Assembly: GCF_002090075.1 (NCBI RefSeq)
Contig: NZ_BBRI01000002.1
Span: forward strand, 1,240,001 to 1,304,000
Length of the DNA stretch: 64,000 nt
Direction: 5' to 3'
From: Demequina sp. NBRC 110052
Lineage (GTDB): Bacteria; Actinomycetota; Actinomycetes; Actinomycetales; Demequinaceae
Shown here: in pieces, positions 56,513 to 63,210 of the stretch
Position numbering within the stretch: position 1 is the stretch's first letter
Layout: every line of letters begins with the position of its first letter
Notes under the pieces: model-generated
Database searches by the model: none
Seen by the model: only the letters and a program-made list of their open reading frames with translations
Told to the model about the DNA's origin: nothing
Translations under genes and position numbers: made by a program

Positions 56513-57126
56513 CGAGCGCCCCCGGCAAGGGTGGCGGCGGGGACCTCGTCCGTGGCGCCGACGGCGTCCACTCCGTCTGCGCGCTGCGGGAGCGTGTAGC
56601 GCACGTCGCACTGCGTCATCTCGGAGACGTAGTCGACCTTGCGGATCGTGATCCGATGCACGTGCGCTCCCAGCATCACGGAGGCGAGGTCCTTCGCCAC
56701 CGCCTCGTCGGCGACGGCGCGGTCGAGGACCATGCTCGCCTGGCGCGTCCTTGCGAACAGCGCCGGGCTGTCACCGACGAAGATCACAGCGAGCAGCACC
56801 GCCATGAGGGTGAGGCTCACGGCCGGCGAGGTGGACGGGAATCCACCCAGCAGGCCGAGCGCGATCGCCGTGAAGTAGTAGGCGATCTCGCCGTGATCCA
56901 TCTCTGTCGACCTGAGTCGGATGATCGACAGGACAGCGAAGATTCCCAGGCCGAAGCCCAGGGTGAGATCGGCGGTGGCCATGGCGTAGGTCACGCCCAT
57001 GACGCCGACGTTGATGGCCAGGAAGGCGACGATGAGGTCCTTGCGGCGGTGTCGCGGGAAGTAGAGGCCGAAGACGAGGATCGCGATCGCGATGAGGTCG
57101 GCGGCGATGTAGCCGAAGGTGGACAT
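56509..57126 (-). CDS. DUF4956 membrane protein
   Basis: This 205-residue protein has an N-terminal set of about five hydrophobic segments (YIAADLIAIAILVFGLYF, LIVAFLAINVGVMGVTYA, LTLGFGLGIFAVLSIIRL, YYFTAIALGLLGGF, LTLMAVLLAVIFVG) and a soluble C-terminal domain (MLGAHVHRITIRKVDYVSEMTQCDVRYTLP). DUF4956 is the constant companion of VTC. AGGAG lies five bases before ATG 57126; a frame open 19 codons further upstream has none. It is the first gene of the leftward operon and divergent from the response regulator gene. Confidence 0.88.
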   Translation of the reverse strand: MSTFGYIAADLIAIAILVFGLYFPRHRRKDLIVAFLAINVGVMGVTYAMATADLTLGFGLGIFAVLSIIRLRSTEMDHGEIAYYFTAIALGLLGGFPSTSPAVSLTLMAVLLAVIFVGDSPALFARTRQASMVLDRAVADEAVAKDLASVMLGAHVHRITIRKVDYVSEMTQCDVRYTLPQRADGVDAVGATDEVPAATLAGGAR

Positions 57127-57253
57127 GTCTGCTCCTGGGTGGTCGTGACGGTCAGTGAGGCCCTGGGGGCCGTTGACATCCACTTCATCGAAGGATGCTG
57201 GGAACGTCCGCAGAGCCGCGGCAGAGGTACCAGGGAGAAAGGCTCACCGCGTT

Positions 57254-57284
57254 CGCTCTCAGCGGCCTACCGGTGCGCTCTCAG
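57254..57284. promoter_or_regulatory. Direct repeats upstream of the response regulator
   Basis: CGCTCTCAG occurs at 57254-57262 and again at 57276-57284, a 22-bp step that places both on one face of DNA. OmpR-type regulators bind such pairs, and MprA of mycobacteria uses CTCAG-type repeats. They lie just upstream of the probable -35 of the regulator (-10 AACACT at 57306-57311). Confidence 0.55.
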
Positions 57285-57317
57285 GAAACGTGGAGCCGAG
57301 GCTGGAACACTTGAGGC

Positions 57318-58004
57318 ATGTCACAGCGCCGCATCCTCGTGATCGATGACGAGGACAATCTCCGGTCGATGCTCGTCGCCGCCCTTCGCTACGAAGGCTT
57401 CGACGTCTCTCACGCGCCCGACGGCGCGAGCGGCCTCAAGGCCGTGAAGGAGATCCGCCCCGACCTCATCGTGCTCGACGTCATGATGCCCGGCATGGAC
57501 GGCTTCGCGATGTGCAAGCGCCTGCGCGACGCCGGTGACCGCACGCCCGTGATCTTCCTGACAGCGCGCGACGCGGCTCAGGACAAGGTGCAGGGCTTGT
57601 CGCTCGGCGGCGACGACTACCTCTCGAAGCCCTTCGCTCTCGAAGAGCTCGTCGCGCGCGTCGAGGCAGTGCTGCGCCGGACAGGCCAGTCGCCCGACGC
57701 CGCACAGACCTGGACCCTCGCTGACCTCGTGCTGGACGACGTCTCGCACCAGGTCACGCGCGCGGGCGAGGAGATCCACCTCTCGCCCACCGAGTACAAC
57801 CTCGTGAAGTTCCTGCTCCAGAACGCCGGTCGCGTCATGTCGCGGGGCCAGCTCCTTCAGAACGTATGGGGCTACTCGCCGGACGACGACCCCTCGGTGG
57901 TCGAGACGTACATCGGCTACGTGCGGCGCAAGATCGATTCCTTCGAGCCGAAGCTCGTCCAGACGGTCCGCGGAGTGGGCTACACGATGCGAGTGAAGTC
58001 GTGA
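57318..58004 (+). CDS. OmpR-family response regulator, MprA-like
   Basis: This 228-residue regulator has a complete receiver domain: acidic pair VIDDED, phospho-acceptor Asp in LIVLDVMMPGMDG, and Lys in DDYLSKPF. The C-terminal winged helix has LSPTEYNLVKFLLQNAGRVMSRGQLLQNVWG and VQTVRGVGYTM. It is closest by eye to MprA/TrcR-type actinobacterial regulators. The stop overlaps the kinase start (GTGA). Direct repeats upstream of the gene suggest autoregulation and control of the divergent DUF4956 operon. Confidence 0.94.
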   Translation: MSQRRILVIDDEDNLRSMLVAALRYEGFDVSHAPDGASGLKAVKEIRPDLIVLDVMMPGMDGFAMCKRLRDAGDRTPVIFLTARDAAQDKVQGLSLGGDDYLSKPFALEELVARVEAVLRRTGQSPDAAQTWTLADLVLDDVSHQVTRAGEEIHLSPTEYNLVKFLLQNAGRVMSRGQLLQNVWGYSPDDDPSVVETYIGYVRRKIDSFEPKLVQTVRGVGYTMRVKS

Positions 58005-59428
58005 GCGAGGCCCGCCCCGGGCTGTCCTTGCGCACCCGCCTGCTCATCGGACTCGGCGTCATCGCTGCGATCGCCACCGGCGTCGCCGCGATCGTGACGG
58101 TGACGACGCACACGTACCTGGTGCAGCAGCTCGATGAGAGGCTCGCGTCCTTCGCCGGCCCCGTGCCCGACGACGACGACCTGTCCGACACCGCGGGCGG
58201 GCTCGCGCCGTCCGACCGCCCGTCCGACGCGTGGCGCGCCTTCGTCACCGCCGATGGCTCGTGGCGGGTCGTGTACGCGCCGAACACCGGGGCCGCGGAC
58301 AGCGACGACCCCCCGCACCTCACTACGGCCGAGCTTCCGGCCTCCGGCGACCTGTACCTCACGGTGGACTCCGTCAAGGGCGACGACGACACATACCGCG
58401 TCTACATCCGCACCAGCGACAAGGGCTGGGACGTCACCGCGCTCTCGCTCGAGGGCGTCGAGTCGGCCACCGAACGGCTCATCGTGATCGAGGCGCTCGG
58501 CATCGGCGCGATCCTCGCCGCCCTCGCGCTCGTGGGCCTGTGGGTGATCCGCCTGGGAATCCTCCCGATGCGCCGCATGGTCGACGCCTCCGCTCGCATC
58601 GCGAAGGGCGACATGGACGTGCGCCTCGAGGGTGCGAGCGCCGGATCGGAGAGCCACGAGCTCGCGCAGTCGCTGAACGCGATGATCGGCAGGCTCACTG
58701 CCTCGCTCGCGGAGCGCGAGCGCTCCGAGGCGCGTCTGCGGGAGTTCGTCGCGGACGCCTCGCACGAGCTCCGCACACCCCTGACGACGGTGCTCGGCTA
58801 CGCGCAGCTGTATCGCAAGGGAGCGCTGTCCGACGCGGCTGATGTGAGCGACGCGTGGGGCCGCACCGAGGCCGAGGCGGAGCGCATGAAGCGCCTTGTC
58901 GAGGACATGCTCGAGCTCGCCAAGTACGACGCGCTTCCGGAACTGCACCGCGAGGACGCGGATCTCGCCGCGATCGCGAGGGAGATCGTGGGCGACGCCG
59001 CGGCGGCGCACCCCGAGGCGGAGTTCGCGCTCGACGGCCCGGAGCGCGCGCGTGCCTCAGTGGACCCCGACAAGGTGCGCCAGGCGCTCCTCAACGTGGT
59101 GCGCAACGCAGCCCTGCACGGAGGTGAGCACGTGACCGTGACGCTCAACGCGTCGGACGGGCTCGTCTCCGTCACCGTCGCCGACGACGGCCCTGGCATG
59201 ACGCCCGAGGTCGCCGCCCGCGCCACCGAGAGGTTCGTGCGCGGCGACCAGTCGAGGTCGCGCGCCACGGGCGGCTCCGGACTGGGGCTCGCGATCACGG
59301 CCGCGATCGTCGACGCACACGGCGGCACCCTCGAGGTCGCGAGCACGGTGAGCGCGGGGACCACCGTGACCCTCCCGTTCCCGCGCGGCTCCGTTCAGTC
59401 AGCGAGCAGCGACTCGAGTCGCGCATAG
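58001..59428 (+). CDS. Sensor histidine kinase
   Basis: This 475-residue membrane kinase pairs with the upstream regulator. It has a membrane helix (LLIGLGVIAAIATGVAAIVTV), a ~130-residue extracytoplasmic sensor with an acidic stretch (PVPDDDDLSDT), a second helix (IVIEALGIGAILAALALVGLWVI), HAMP, the phospho-acceptor His in DASHELRTPLTTVLG, and ATP-binding motifs NVVRNAALHG, VADDGPGM and GGSGLGLAI. It starts at GTG 58001, overlapping the regulator stop. Its 3' end overlaps the opposed AHSA1 gene by 34 bp. MprB is the likely relative. Confidence 0.93.
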   Translation: MSEARPGLSLRTRLLIGLGVIAAIATGVAAIVTVTTHTYLVQQLDERLASFAGPVPDDDDLSDTAGGLAPSDRPSDAWRAFVTADGSWRVVYAPNTGAADSDDPPHLTTAELPASGDLYLTVDSVKGDDDTYRVYIRTSDKGWDVTALSLEGVESATERLIVIEALGIGAILAALALVGLWVIRLGILPMRRMVDASARIAKGDMDVRLEGASAGSESHELAQSLNAMIGRLTASLAERERSEARLREFVADASHELRTPLTTVLGYAQLYRKGALSDAADVSDAWGRTEAEAERMKRLVEDMLELAKYDALPELHREDADLAAIAREIVGDAAAAHPEAEFALDGPERARASVDPDKVRQALLNVVRNAALHGGEHVTVTLNASDGLVSVTVADDGPGMTPEVAARATERFVRGDQSRSRATGGSGLGLAITAAIVDAHGGTLEVASTVSAGTTVTLPFPRGSVQSASSDSSRA

Positions 59429-60369
59429 CTCGACTCCATGCCGTCCACCATGCCGGTGGCCAGCACCATGTCACGCGTGTGAGCATCGGGGTAGGTGATG
59501 ACGACGGTGAGCAGCGTGCCGCCGTCGACGGGCGTGAGCGTCAGCTCGTTCACAGTGCCCGGGCCGTCCATCCCGATCATGCGTTCGGTCGTCACGGCGT
59601 GGTGGGGCGGGTTGATCTCGAGGCATTCGCCCTCGAATCCGAAGCTCGGCTGCGAGCCGTCATCGCTGACCCACTCGTTGCGGAAGGACTGGCCCACCTC
59701 CGTGGCGACCTCGCAGACCGGCATGCTCCACCCGTCGGGCCCGAGCATCCAGCGCCTCATCAGGTCGGCATCCATGTGCGCGCGCCACACCTGCTCGACA
59801 GTGCCGCGGATGAGGCGCGAGGCCCTCACCTGAGTGTCAGAGAGGATCGCAAGGTCGGTGCCACGACCGGCGGCGAACGATGCGAGGTCCTCGAGCACGC
59901 CGTCGATCTGCGACATCGCGGACTTCATGCCCTCCTCCATGCCCATGCCGAGGAGCTGCTCGAGTGCCTCGAGCGACGGGAACCACGTGGTGTTCGTCAT
60001 GCGCGAGCCGGTGTCGGTCGCCTCGAACACGAAGGTCATGCGCATGGCCGGCATGTCGGCGCTCGGATTGCCCTCTGCGTCGGCGAAGGCGTCGGTGACC
60101 TCGAATGAACGGCCCGGATCCACGGCCAGGAACTCCCACATGCCCGACGATGCCTCGCCGTCCGGGCCGCGCATCGTGTAGTGCGACCGGCCTCCGACGG
60201 CCATGTCGTGGCGGGTGAACGTGGCAGGCCACTCGACGGGGCCCCAGAAGCGCTCGATCTGGCGGGGGTCGGCGTAGGCCTCCCAGAGCCGCTCGACGGG
60301 CGCGGCGAAGTCGGCGGTGACGGTCATGGTGAGGGCGTCGAGGTTCTTCTCGACTGACGTGATGGGCAT
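59395..60369 (-). CDS. Tandem AHSA1/SRPBCC domain protein
   Basis: This 324-residue protein carries two helix-grip AHSA1 domains. The first has FAAPVERLWEAYADPRQIERFWGP and ends near GMEEGMKSAMSQIDGVLEDL. The second has GTVEQVWRAHMDADLMRRWMLGP and ends near GMVDGMESSYARLESLLAD. ArsR-AHSA1 gene pairs are common in actinobacteria and Bacteroidetes, with the ArsR regulating the pair; the ligand is unknown. It follows arsR by 30 bp, and GGAGG precedes its ATG. A tandem-domain version is less common than a single one. It overlaps the histidine kinase 3' end by 34 bp. Confidence 0.9.
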   Translation of the reverse strand: MPITSVEKNLDALTMTVTADFAAPVERLWEAYADPRQIERFWGPVEWPATFTRHDMAVGGRSHYTMRGPDGEASSGMWEFLAVDPGRSFEVTDAFADAEGNPSADMPAMRMTFVFEATDTGSRMTNTTWFPSLEALEQLLGMGMEEGMKSAMSQIDGVLEDLASFAAGRGTDLAILSDTQVRASRLIRGTVEQVWRAHMDADLMRRWMLGPDGWSMPVCEVATEVGQSFRNEWVSDDGSQPSFGFEGECLEINPPHHAVTTERMIGMDGPGTVNELTLTPVDGGTLLTVVITYPDAHTRDMVLATGMVDGMESSYARLESLLAD

Positions 60370-60399
60370 GGTGGCCTCCGGGGTGGGGCGAGTTTCGGT

Positions 60400-60756
60400 T
60401 CAGGCGGGTGTGCTGGTGCTCGTAGGCTCGGCGAGCAGGTCGTCGAGGCGTCCGACGCGATCGCGCCATAGCCGCTCGTAGGCGTCGAGCAGTCGCTGGG
60501 CGCGGGCAATGCGCTCGGGGTTGCCGCGGACCATGCGGCGGCGCCCCTCGGGGTGGCGTGTCACGAGTCCAGCCTCCTCGAGCACGCCGACGTGCTTGCT
60601 CACGGCGGCGAACGACATCTCGTACGCGGCGGCGAGGTCCGTGACGGACGCGTCGCCCGCGAGGGTGCGGCGCACGATGTCGCGGCGCGTCGCATCGGCC
60701 AAGGCATGGAAGATGCGGTCCACCTCGGCGTCGGAGAGCTCAGTTTCTACAACCAT
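60400..60756 (-). CDS. ArsR family regulator
   Basis: This 118-residue winged-helix protein has DRIFHALADATRRDIVRRTLAGDASVTDLAAAYEMSFAAVSKHVGVLEEAGLVTRHPEGRR, the typical ArsR HTH and wing. There are no metal-ligand Cys, so it is of the non-metal SdpR/YdfF subtype paired with AHSA1 proteins. ATG 60756 lies inside an 18-bp palindrome and eight bases after TAACGT. Autorepression is likely. The AHSA1 gene is immediately downstream. Confidence 0.93.
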   Translation of the reverse strand: MVVETELSDAEVDRIFHALADATRRDIVRRTLAGDASVTDLAAAYEMSFAAVSKHVGVLEEAGLVTRHPEGRRRMVRGNPERIARAQRLLDAYERLWRDRVGRLDDLLAEPTSTSTPA

Positions 60757-60765
60757 TTGGTTGTA
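60748..60765. promoter_or_regulatory. ArsR operator palindrome at its own start
   Basis: TACAACCATTTGGTTGTA has perfect 8-bp arms around TT. It covers the arsR start codon (60754-60756) and abuts the -10 box TAACGT (60765-60770 on the minus strand). Binding there would block transcription start and translation. Confidence 0.7.
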
Positions 60766-60811
60766 CGTTAACTCGCGGCCGGCGGCTTCGCAAGCGGAGG
60801 CGCATGCGACG

Positions 60812-60870
60812 GGAGGCGTGAGGCGCCTGATTGCGGGTCGGGCGCGCGCGGAGGAGGCGTGAGGCGCCTG
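60812..60870. repeat. Two 18-bp direct repeats, each with an internal palindrome
   Basis: GGAGGCGTGAGGCGCCTG occurs exactly at 60812-60829 and 60853-60870, a 41-bp step. Each contains the palindrome AGGCGCCT. A partial copy, GGAGGCGcatg, starts at 60796. The region is between the arsR promoter and the serine hydrolase stop. I see no gene in 60757-60937. Confidence 0.6.
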
Positions 60871-60937
60871 GCTACGGATAAGGGGTGAGGGCGGGCGTCG
60901 AACGCAGGCGTCGAGGCCGCGCGCGGACGAGCGCGAG

Positions 60938-62068
60938 TCAGCCGTAGATCGCCTGAACGATCGCCTTGCGACTCGGCCCGCTCATGCCCTCGAGCGTGGT
61001 GTTCGTGAGGATCACCGCGGTCAGCCCCGCGTCGCGATCGATGAACCAGTGGTGCCCGTAGGCCCCGCCCCACTCGACGGTGCGCGGTGCGTGCGGCACT
61101 CTGGCCGCCTCGGGATCGTCGAGCACCGCGCCCGCGAAGCCGAAGCCCCAGCCGGGCCCGTCGGCCTCTGCGCCGGGGCCCACGCGATCCTCGAGCATCG
61201 CGGCCGCGTTCTCGGCGCGAAGCACGGGCCCACCGCCGGTACGCAGTGCCTCCAGCAGGCGCAGCACCTCGTCAGCGGTACCCGCCATGCCTGCACCACC
61301 GGACGGGTATGCCTCGGGGTCGAGCGCGCGGCCGGGCGAGTACGTCACCACGCCCTCGTCGCCCTCGACCAGTTCATGCGGGTCAGTCATGCGCACCGGG
61401 CGCTCGTCGCCATCGGCATACGGAACCGCGAGGCGCTCGGGATCGCGCACCGCGAAGCCGGTGTCGCGCAGCTCCAGGGGTCCGAGCACCGCGTGCCGCA
61501 TGACCTCAGGGAAGGTGACGCCCGACGCGGCGGCGAGGAGCGCCCCCGTCACGTCCAGTCCCAGGCTGTAGCGCCACGCCGCACCTGGCGCAAAGTGCAG
61601 CGGCGCCTGAGCGAGGCGCGCGAGGTTCTCGTCCAGGTCTCGCACGCGCGCATCGAGCCCGTCGCTCACGCCAAGCGCGTGATACGGATGGTCGTCCGGC
61701 TGGCCGAACCTGTATCCCAGACCCGACGTGTGGGTCAGCAGATGCGCGAGCGTGATCGTGGGAACGGTCCCGTCGGTGAGGGCGGGCCGGAAGCGGCGCA
61801 GCCACATGTCGATCGGCTCGTCGAGCTCGACCACGTGCTCCTGCACGAGCCGCATGGCGGCGGTGGCGGTGAACAGTTTGCTGACAGACGCGAGGCGGAA
61901 GATGGTGTCGCGCTCCATCGGCAGGCCGGCCTCGCGGTCTCGCAGCCCCGCGGCACGGGAGTAGACGTCCACCCCCTCGCGACGCACGAGCACGACGCAC
62001 CCGACGAGTCGCTCGGCGGTGATCGCAGTATCGATCGCCTCATCGAGGCGTGCAGTCAGTCGGCTCAC
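60938..62068 (-). CDS. Serine hydrolase of the beta-lactamase family
   Basis: This 376-residue class C beta-lactamase/DD-peptidase-like hydrolase has the SxxK motif in FRLASVSKLFTATAAM, a Tyr motif in YSLGLDVTGALL or nearby, and a C-terminal third element (WGGAYGHHWFIDRDAGLTAVILTN). There is no signal peptide, so it is cytoplasmic and more like an esterase (EstB/LACTB type). GTG 62068 is chosen because CACCAT lies six bases upstream and the fold begins with SRLTARLDEAI. A frame open to 62467 is not family-like. The substrate is unknown. Confidence 0.85.
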   Translation of the reverse strand: MSRLTARLDEAIDTAITAERLVGCVVLVRREGVDVYSRAAGLRDREAGLPMERDTIFRLASVSKLFTATAAMRLVQEHVVELDEPIDMWLRRFRPALTDGTVPTITLAHLLTHTSGLGYRFGQPDDHPYHALGVSDGLDARVRDLDENLARLAQAPLHFAPGAAWRYSLGLDVTGALLAAASGVTFPEVMRHAVLGPLELRDTGFAVRDPERLAVPYADGDERPVRMTDPHELVEGDEGVVTYSPGRALDPEAYPSGGAGMAGTADEVLRLLEALRTGGGPVLRAENAAAMLEDRVGPGAEADGPGWGFGFAGAVLDDPEAARVPHAPRTVEWGGAYGHHWFIDRDAGLTAVILTNTTLEGMSGPSRKAIVQAIYG

Positions 62069-62166
62069 GCGCTCATGGTGGCACGCGCGCGACCTCTCGC
62101 GTGACGCACAAGGTCCCACGGAGGCGAGCTCGGCACATGGAAGGACTCGACGCGTTGGGGCTGACG

Positions 62167-62553
62167 CTACGGCGACTGGATCACGGCGCGCCGTGCGGCC
62201 CACGTGTCTCGCGCTACGTAGGCAGTCTCGTCCACGGTCGCGAAGACGGGGTCGCCCAGGGAGTCGCGGAACCGCGTCATGGCGTCGCGATGAAGCGGCG
62301 TGCGCACGAAGCCACCGAGCGACTCGCGGCTGTCCCAGACCGAGTAGGTCCAGAACTCGCGCCGTCCGAGCCGTGCGTCGAGCCCACCCACGACCAGGCC
62401 CGGCGCCTCCGCGAGCGCGCGGTGGATCCGGAGGGAGTGACGGAGGAATCCCGGCACCGCGCTCCATCGAGTGACGGGGAGGCGAGACACCATCACGACG
62501 ACCGGCTCGTCGTGCGCGGGCGAGCGACGGACCACGTCAGGCAGAGCAGGCAT
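62167..62553 (-). CDS. Monooxygenase-fold (dimeric alpha+beta barrel) protein
   Basis: This 128-residue protein fits the antibiotic biosynthesis monooxygenase or DUF3291-like ferredoxin-fold: VVMVSRLPVTRWSAVPGFLRHS, GLVVGGLDARLGRREFWTYSVWDSRESLGGFVRTPLHRDAM. The pattern W-x3-VWDS-x3-L-x2-F is typical. The function is uncertain: it may be a heme-degrading, quinone-oxidising or non-catalytic protein. CGGAGGTCCTC before the ATG is a strong ribosome site. It is divergent from a TetR gene that probably represses it. Confidence 0.75.
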   Translation of the reverse strand: MPALPDVVRRSPAHDEPVVVMVSRLPVTRWSAVPGFLRHSLRIHRALAEAPGLVVGGLDARLGRREFWTYSVWDSRESLGGFVRTPLHRDAMTRFRDSLGDPVFATVDETAYVARDTWAARRAVIQSP

Positions 62554-62581
62554 GAGGACCTCCGGGATGAGTTGACGTTAA

Positions 62582-62630
62582 CTTTCCACTGGATAGTCTC
62601 TCTGGCCCGGCAATACTTGTCAATGGAAAG
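62582..62630. promoter_or_regulatory. Inverted repeat between the monooxygenase and TetR genes
   Basis: CTTTCCACTGGATAG (62582) and the reverse complement of CTTGTCAATGGAAAG (62616-62630) match at 11 of 15 positions, including the CTTTCCA/TGGAAAG arms. The right copy overlaps a -35-like TTGTCA (62617-62622) of the TetR gene. They are probably half-sites for that TetR. Confidence 0.45.
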
Positions 62631-62637
62631 CAAGGTG

Positions 62638-62643
62638 TAGGGT
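62638..62643 (+). promoter_or_regulatory. Leaderless -10 box of the TetR gene
   Basis: TAGGGT lies six bases before ATG 62650. TTGTCA is 15 bp upstream as a weak -35. Confidence 0.5.
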
Positions 62644-62649
62644 GGCCGC

Positions 62650-63204
62650 ATGGTGCAGTCACCGGCACGCGGCGAGGCTCGCGACACGTTGCTCGCCGTC
62701 GCCGCGGCGCACGTCGCCGCGCAGGGCGCGCACGCGCTCTCGGTGCGTGCGGTGGCGCGCGAGGCGGGCGTGACTCACGCCTCGGCCACGCATCACTTCG
62801 GCGACCGCGACGGACTGCTGCACGCGCTCGCTACGCAGGGCTTCACCCTGCTCGCCGACGCTCTTGAGGCCGCAGGCGGTGCACCAGGCGGCGAGCAGTC
62901 CGCGCGCGCGTACGTCGAGTTCGCACTCGCGCATCCGGGTCACTTCGCGGTCATGTTCGAGGGACACCTGCGCGCCCCGGCCGATCCCGCGTGGCGCGAG
63001 GCCGCGGCGCGAGCGTGGCGAGGGCTCGCGGGCGACACACCTGCGCCGCAGACGGGGCCTGCCCTCATCGCCCGCTGGTCGATGGTGCACGGCCTCGCCG
63101 CGCTGTGGGCCTCCGGTGCCCTCCCGGAGGAGGTCACCCGCAGAGGTGCGGGAGCCGTCGCGTCTCAGGTGGCGAAGGCCCTGAACCGCAGTCTCGACAG
63201 CTAG
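62650..63204 (+). CDS. TetR family regulator, WHG-domain type
   Basis: This 184-residue regulator has an N-terminal HTH (LSVRAVAREAGVTHASATHHFGDRDGLLHALATQGF) and a C-terminal WHG-type domain (ARAYVEFALAHPGHFAVMFEG, ARWSMVHGLAALWASG). The WHG subfamily often controls nearby oxidoreductase or hydrolase genes. It is divergent from the monooxygenase-fold gene (97 bp) and convergent with the truncated epimerase gene (six bases). Confidence 0.92.
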   Translation: MVQSPARGEARDTLLAVAAAHVAAQGAHALSVRAVAREAGVTHASATHHFGDRDGLLHALATQGFTLLADALEAAGGAPGGEQSARAYVEFALAHPGHFAVMFEGHLRAPADPAWREAAARAWRGLAGDTPAPQTGPALIARWSMVHGLAALWASGALPEEVTRRGAGAVASQVAKALNRSLDS

Positions 63205-63210
63205 TCCCGC

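Noticed and set aside
62069-62467. Longer start for the serine hydrolase (509 residues)
   Set aside because: The added ~130 residues are Arg/Pro-rich, have no family match and overlap the monooxygenase gene antisense.
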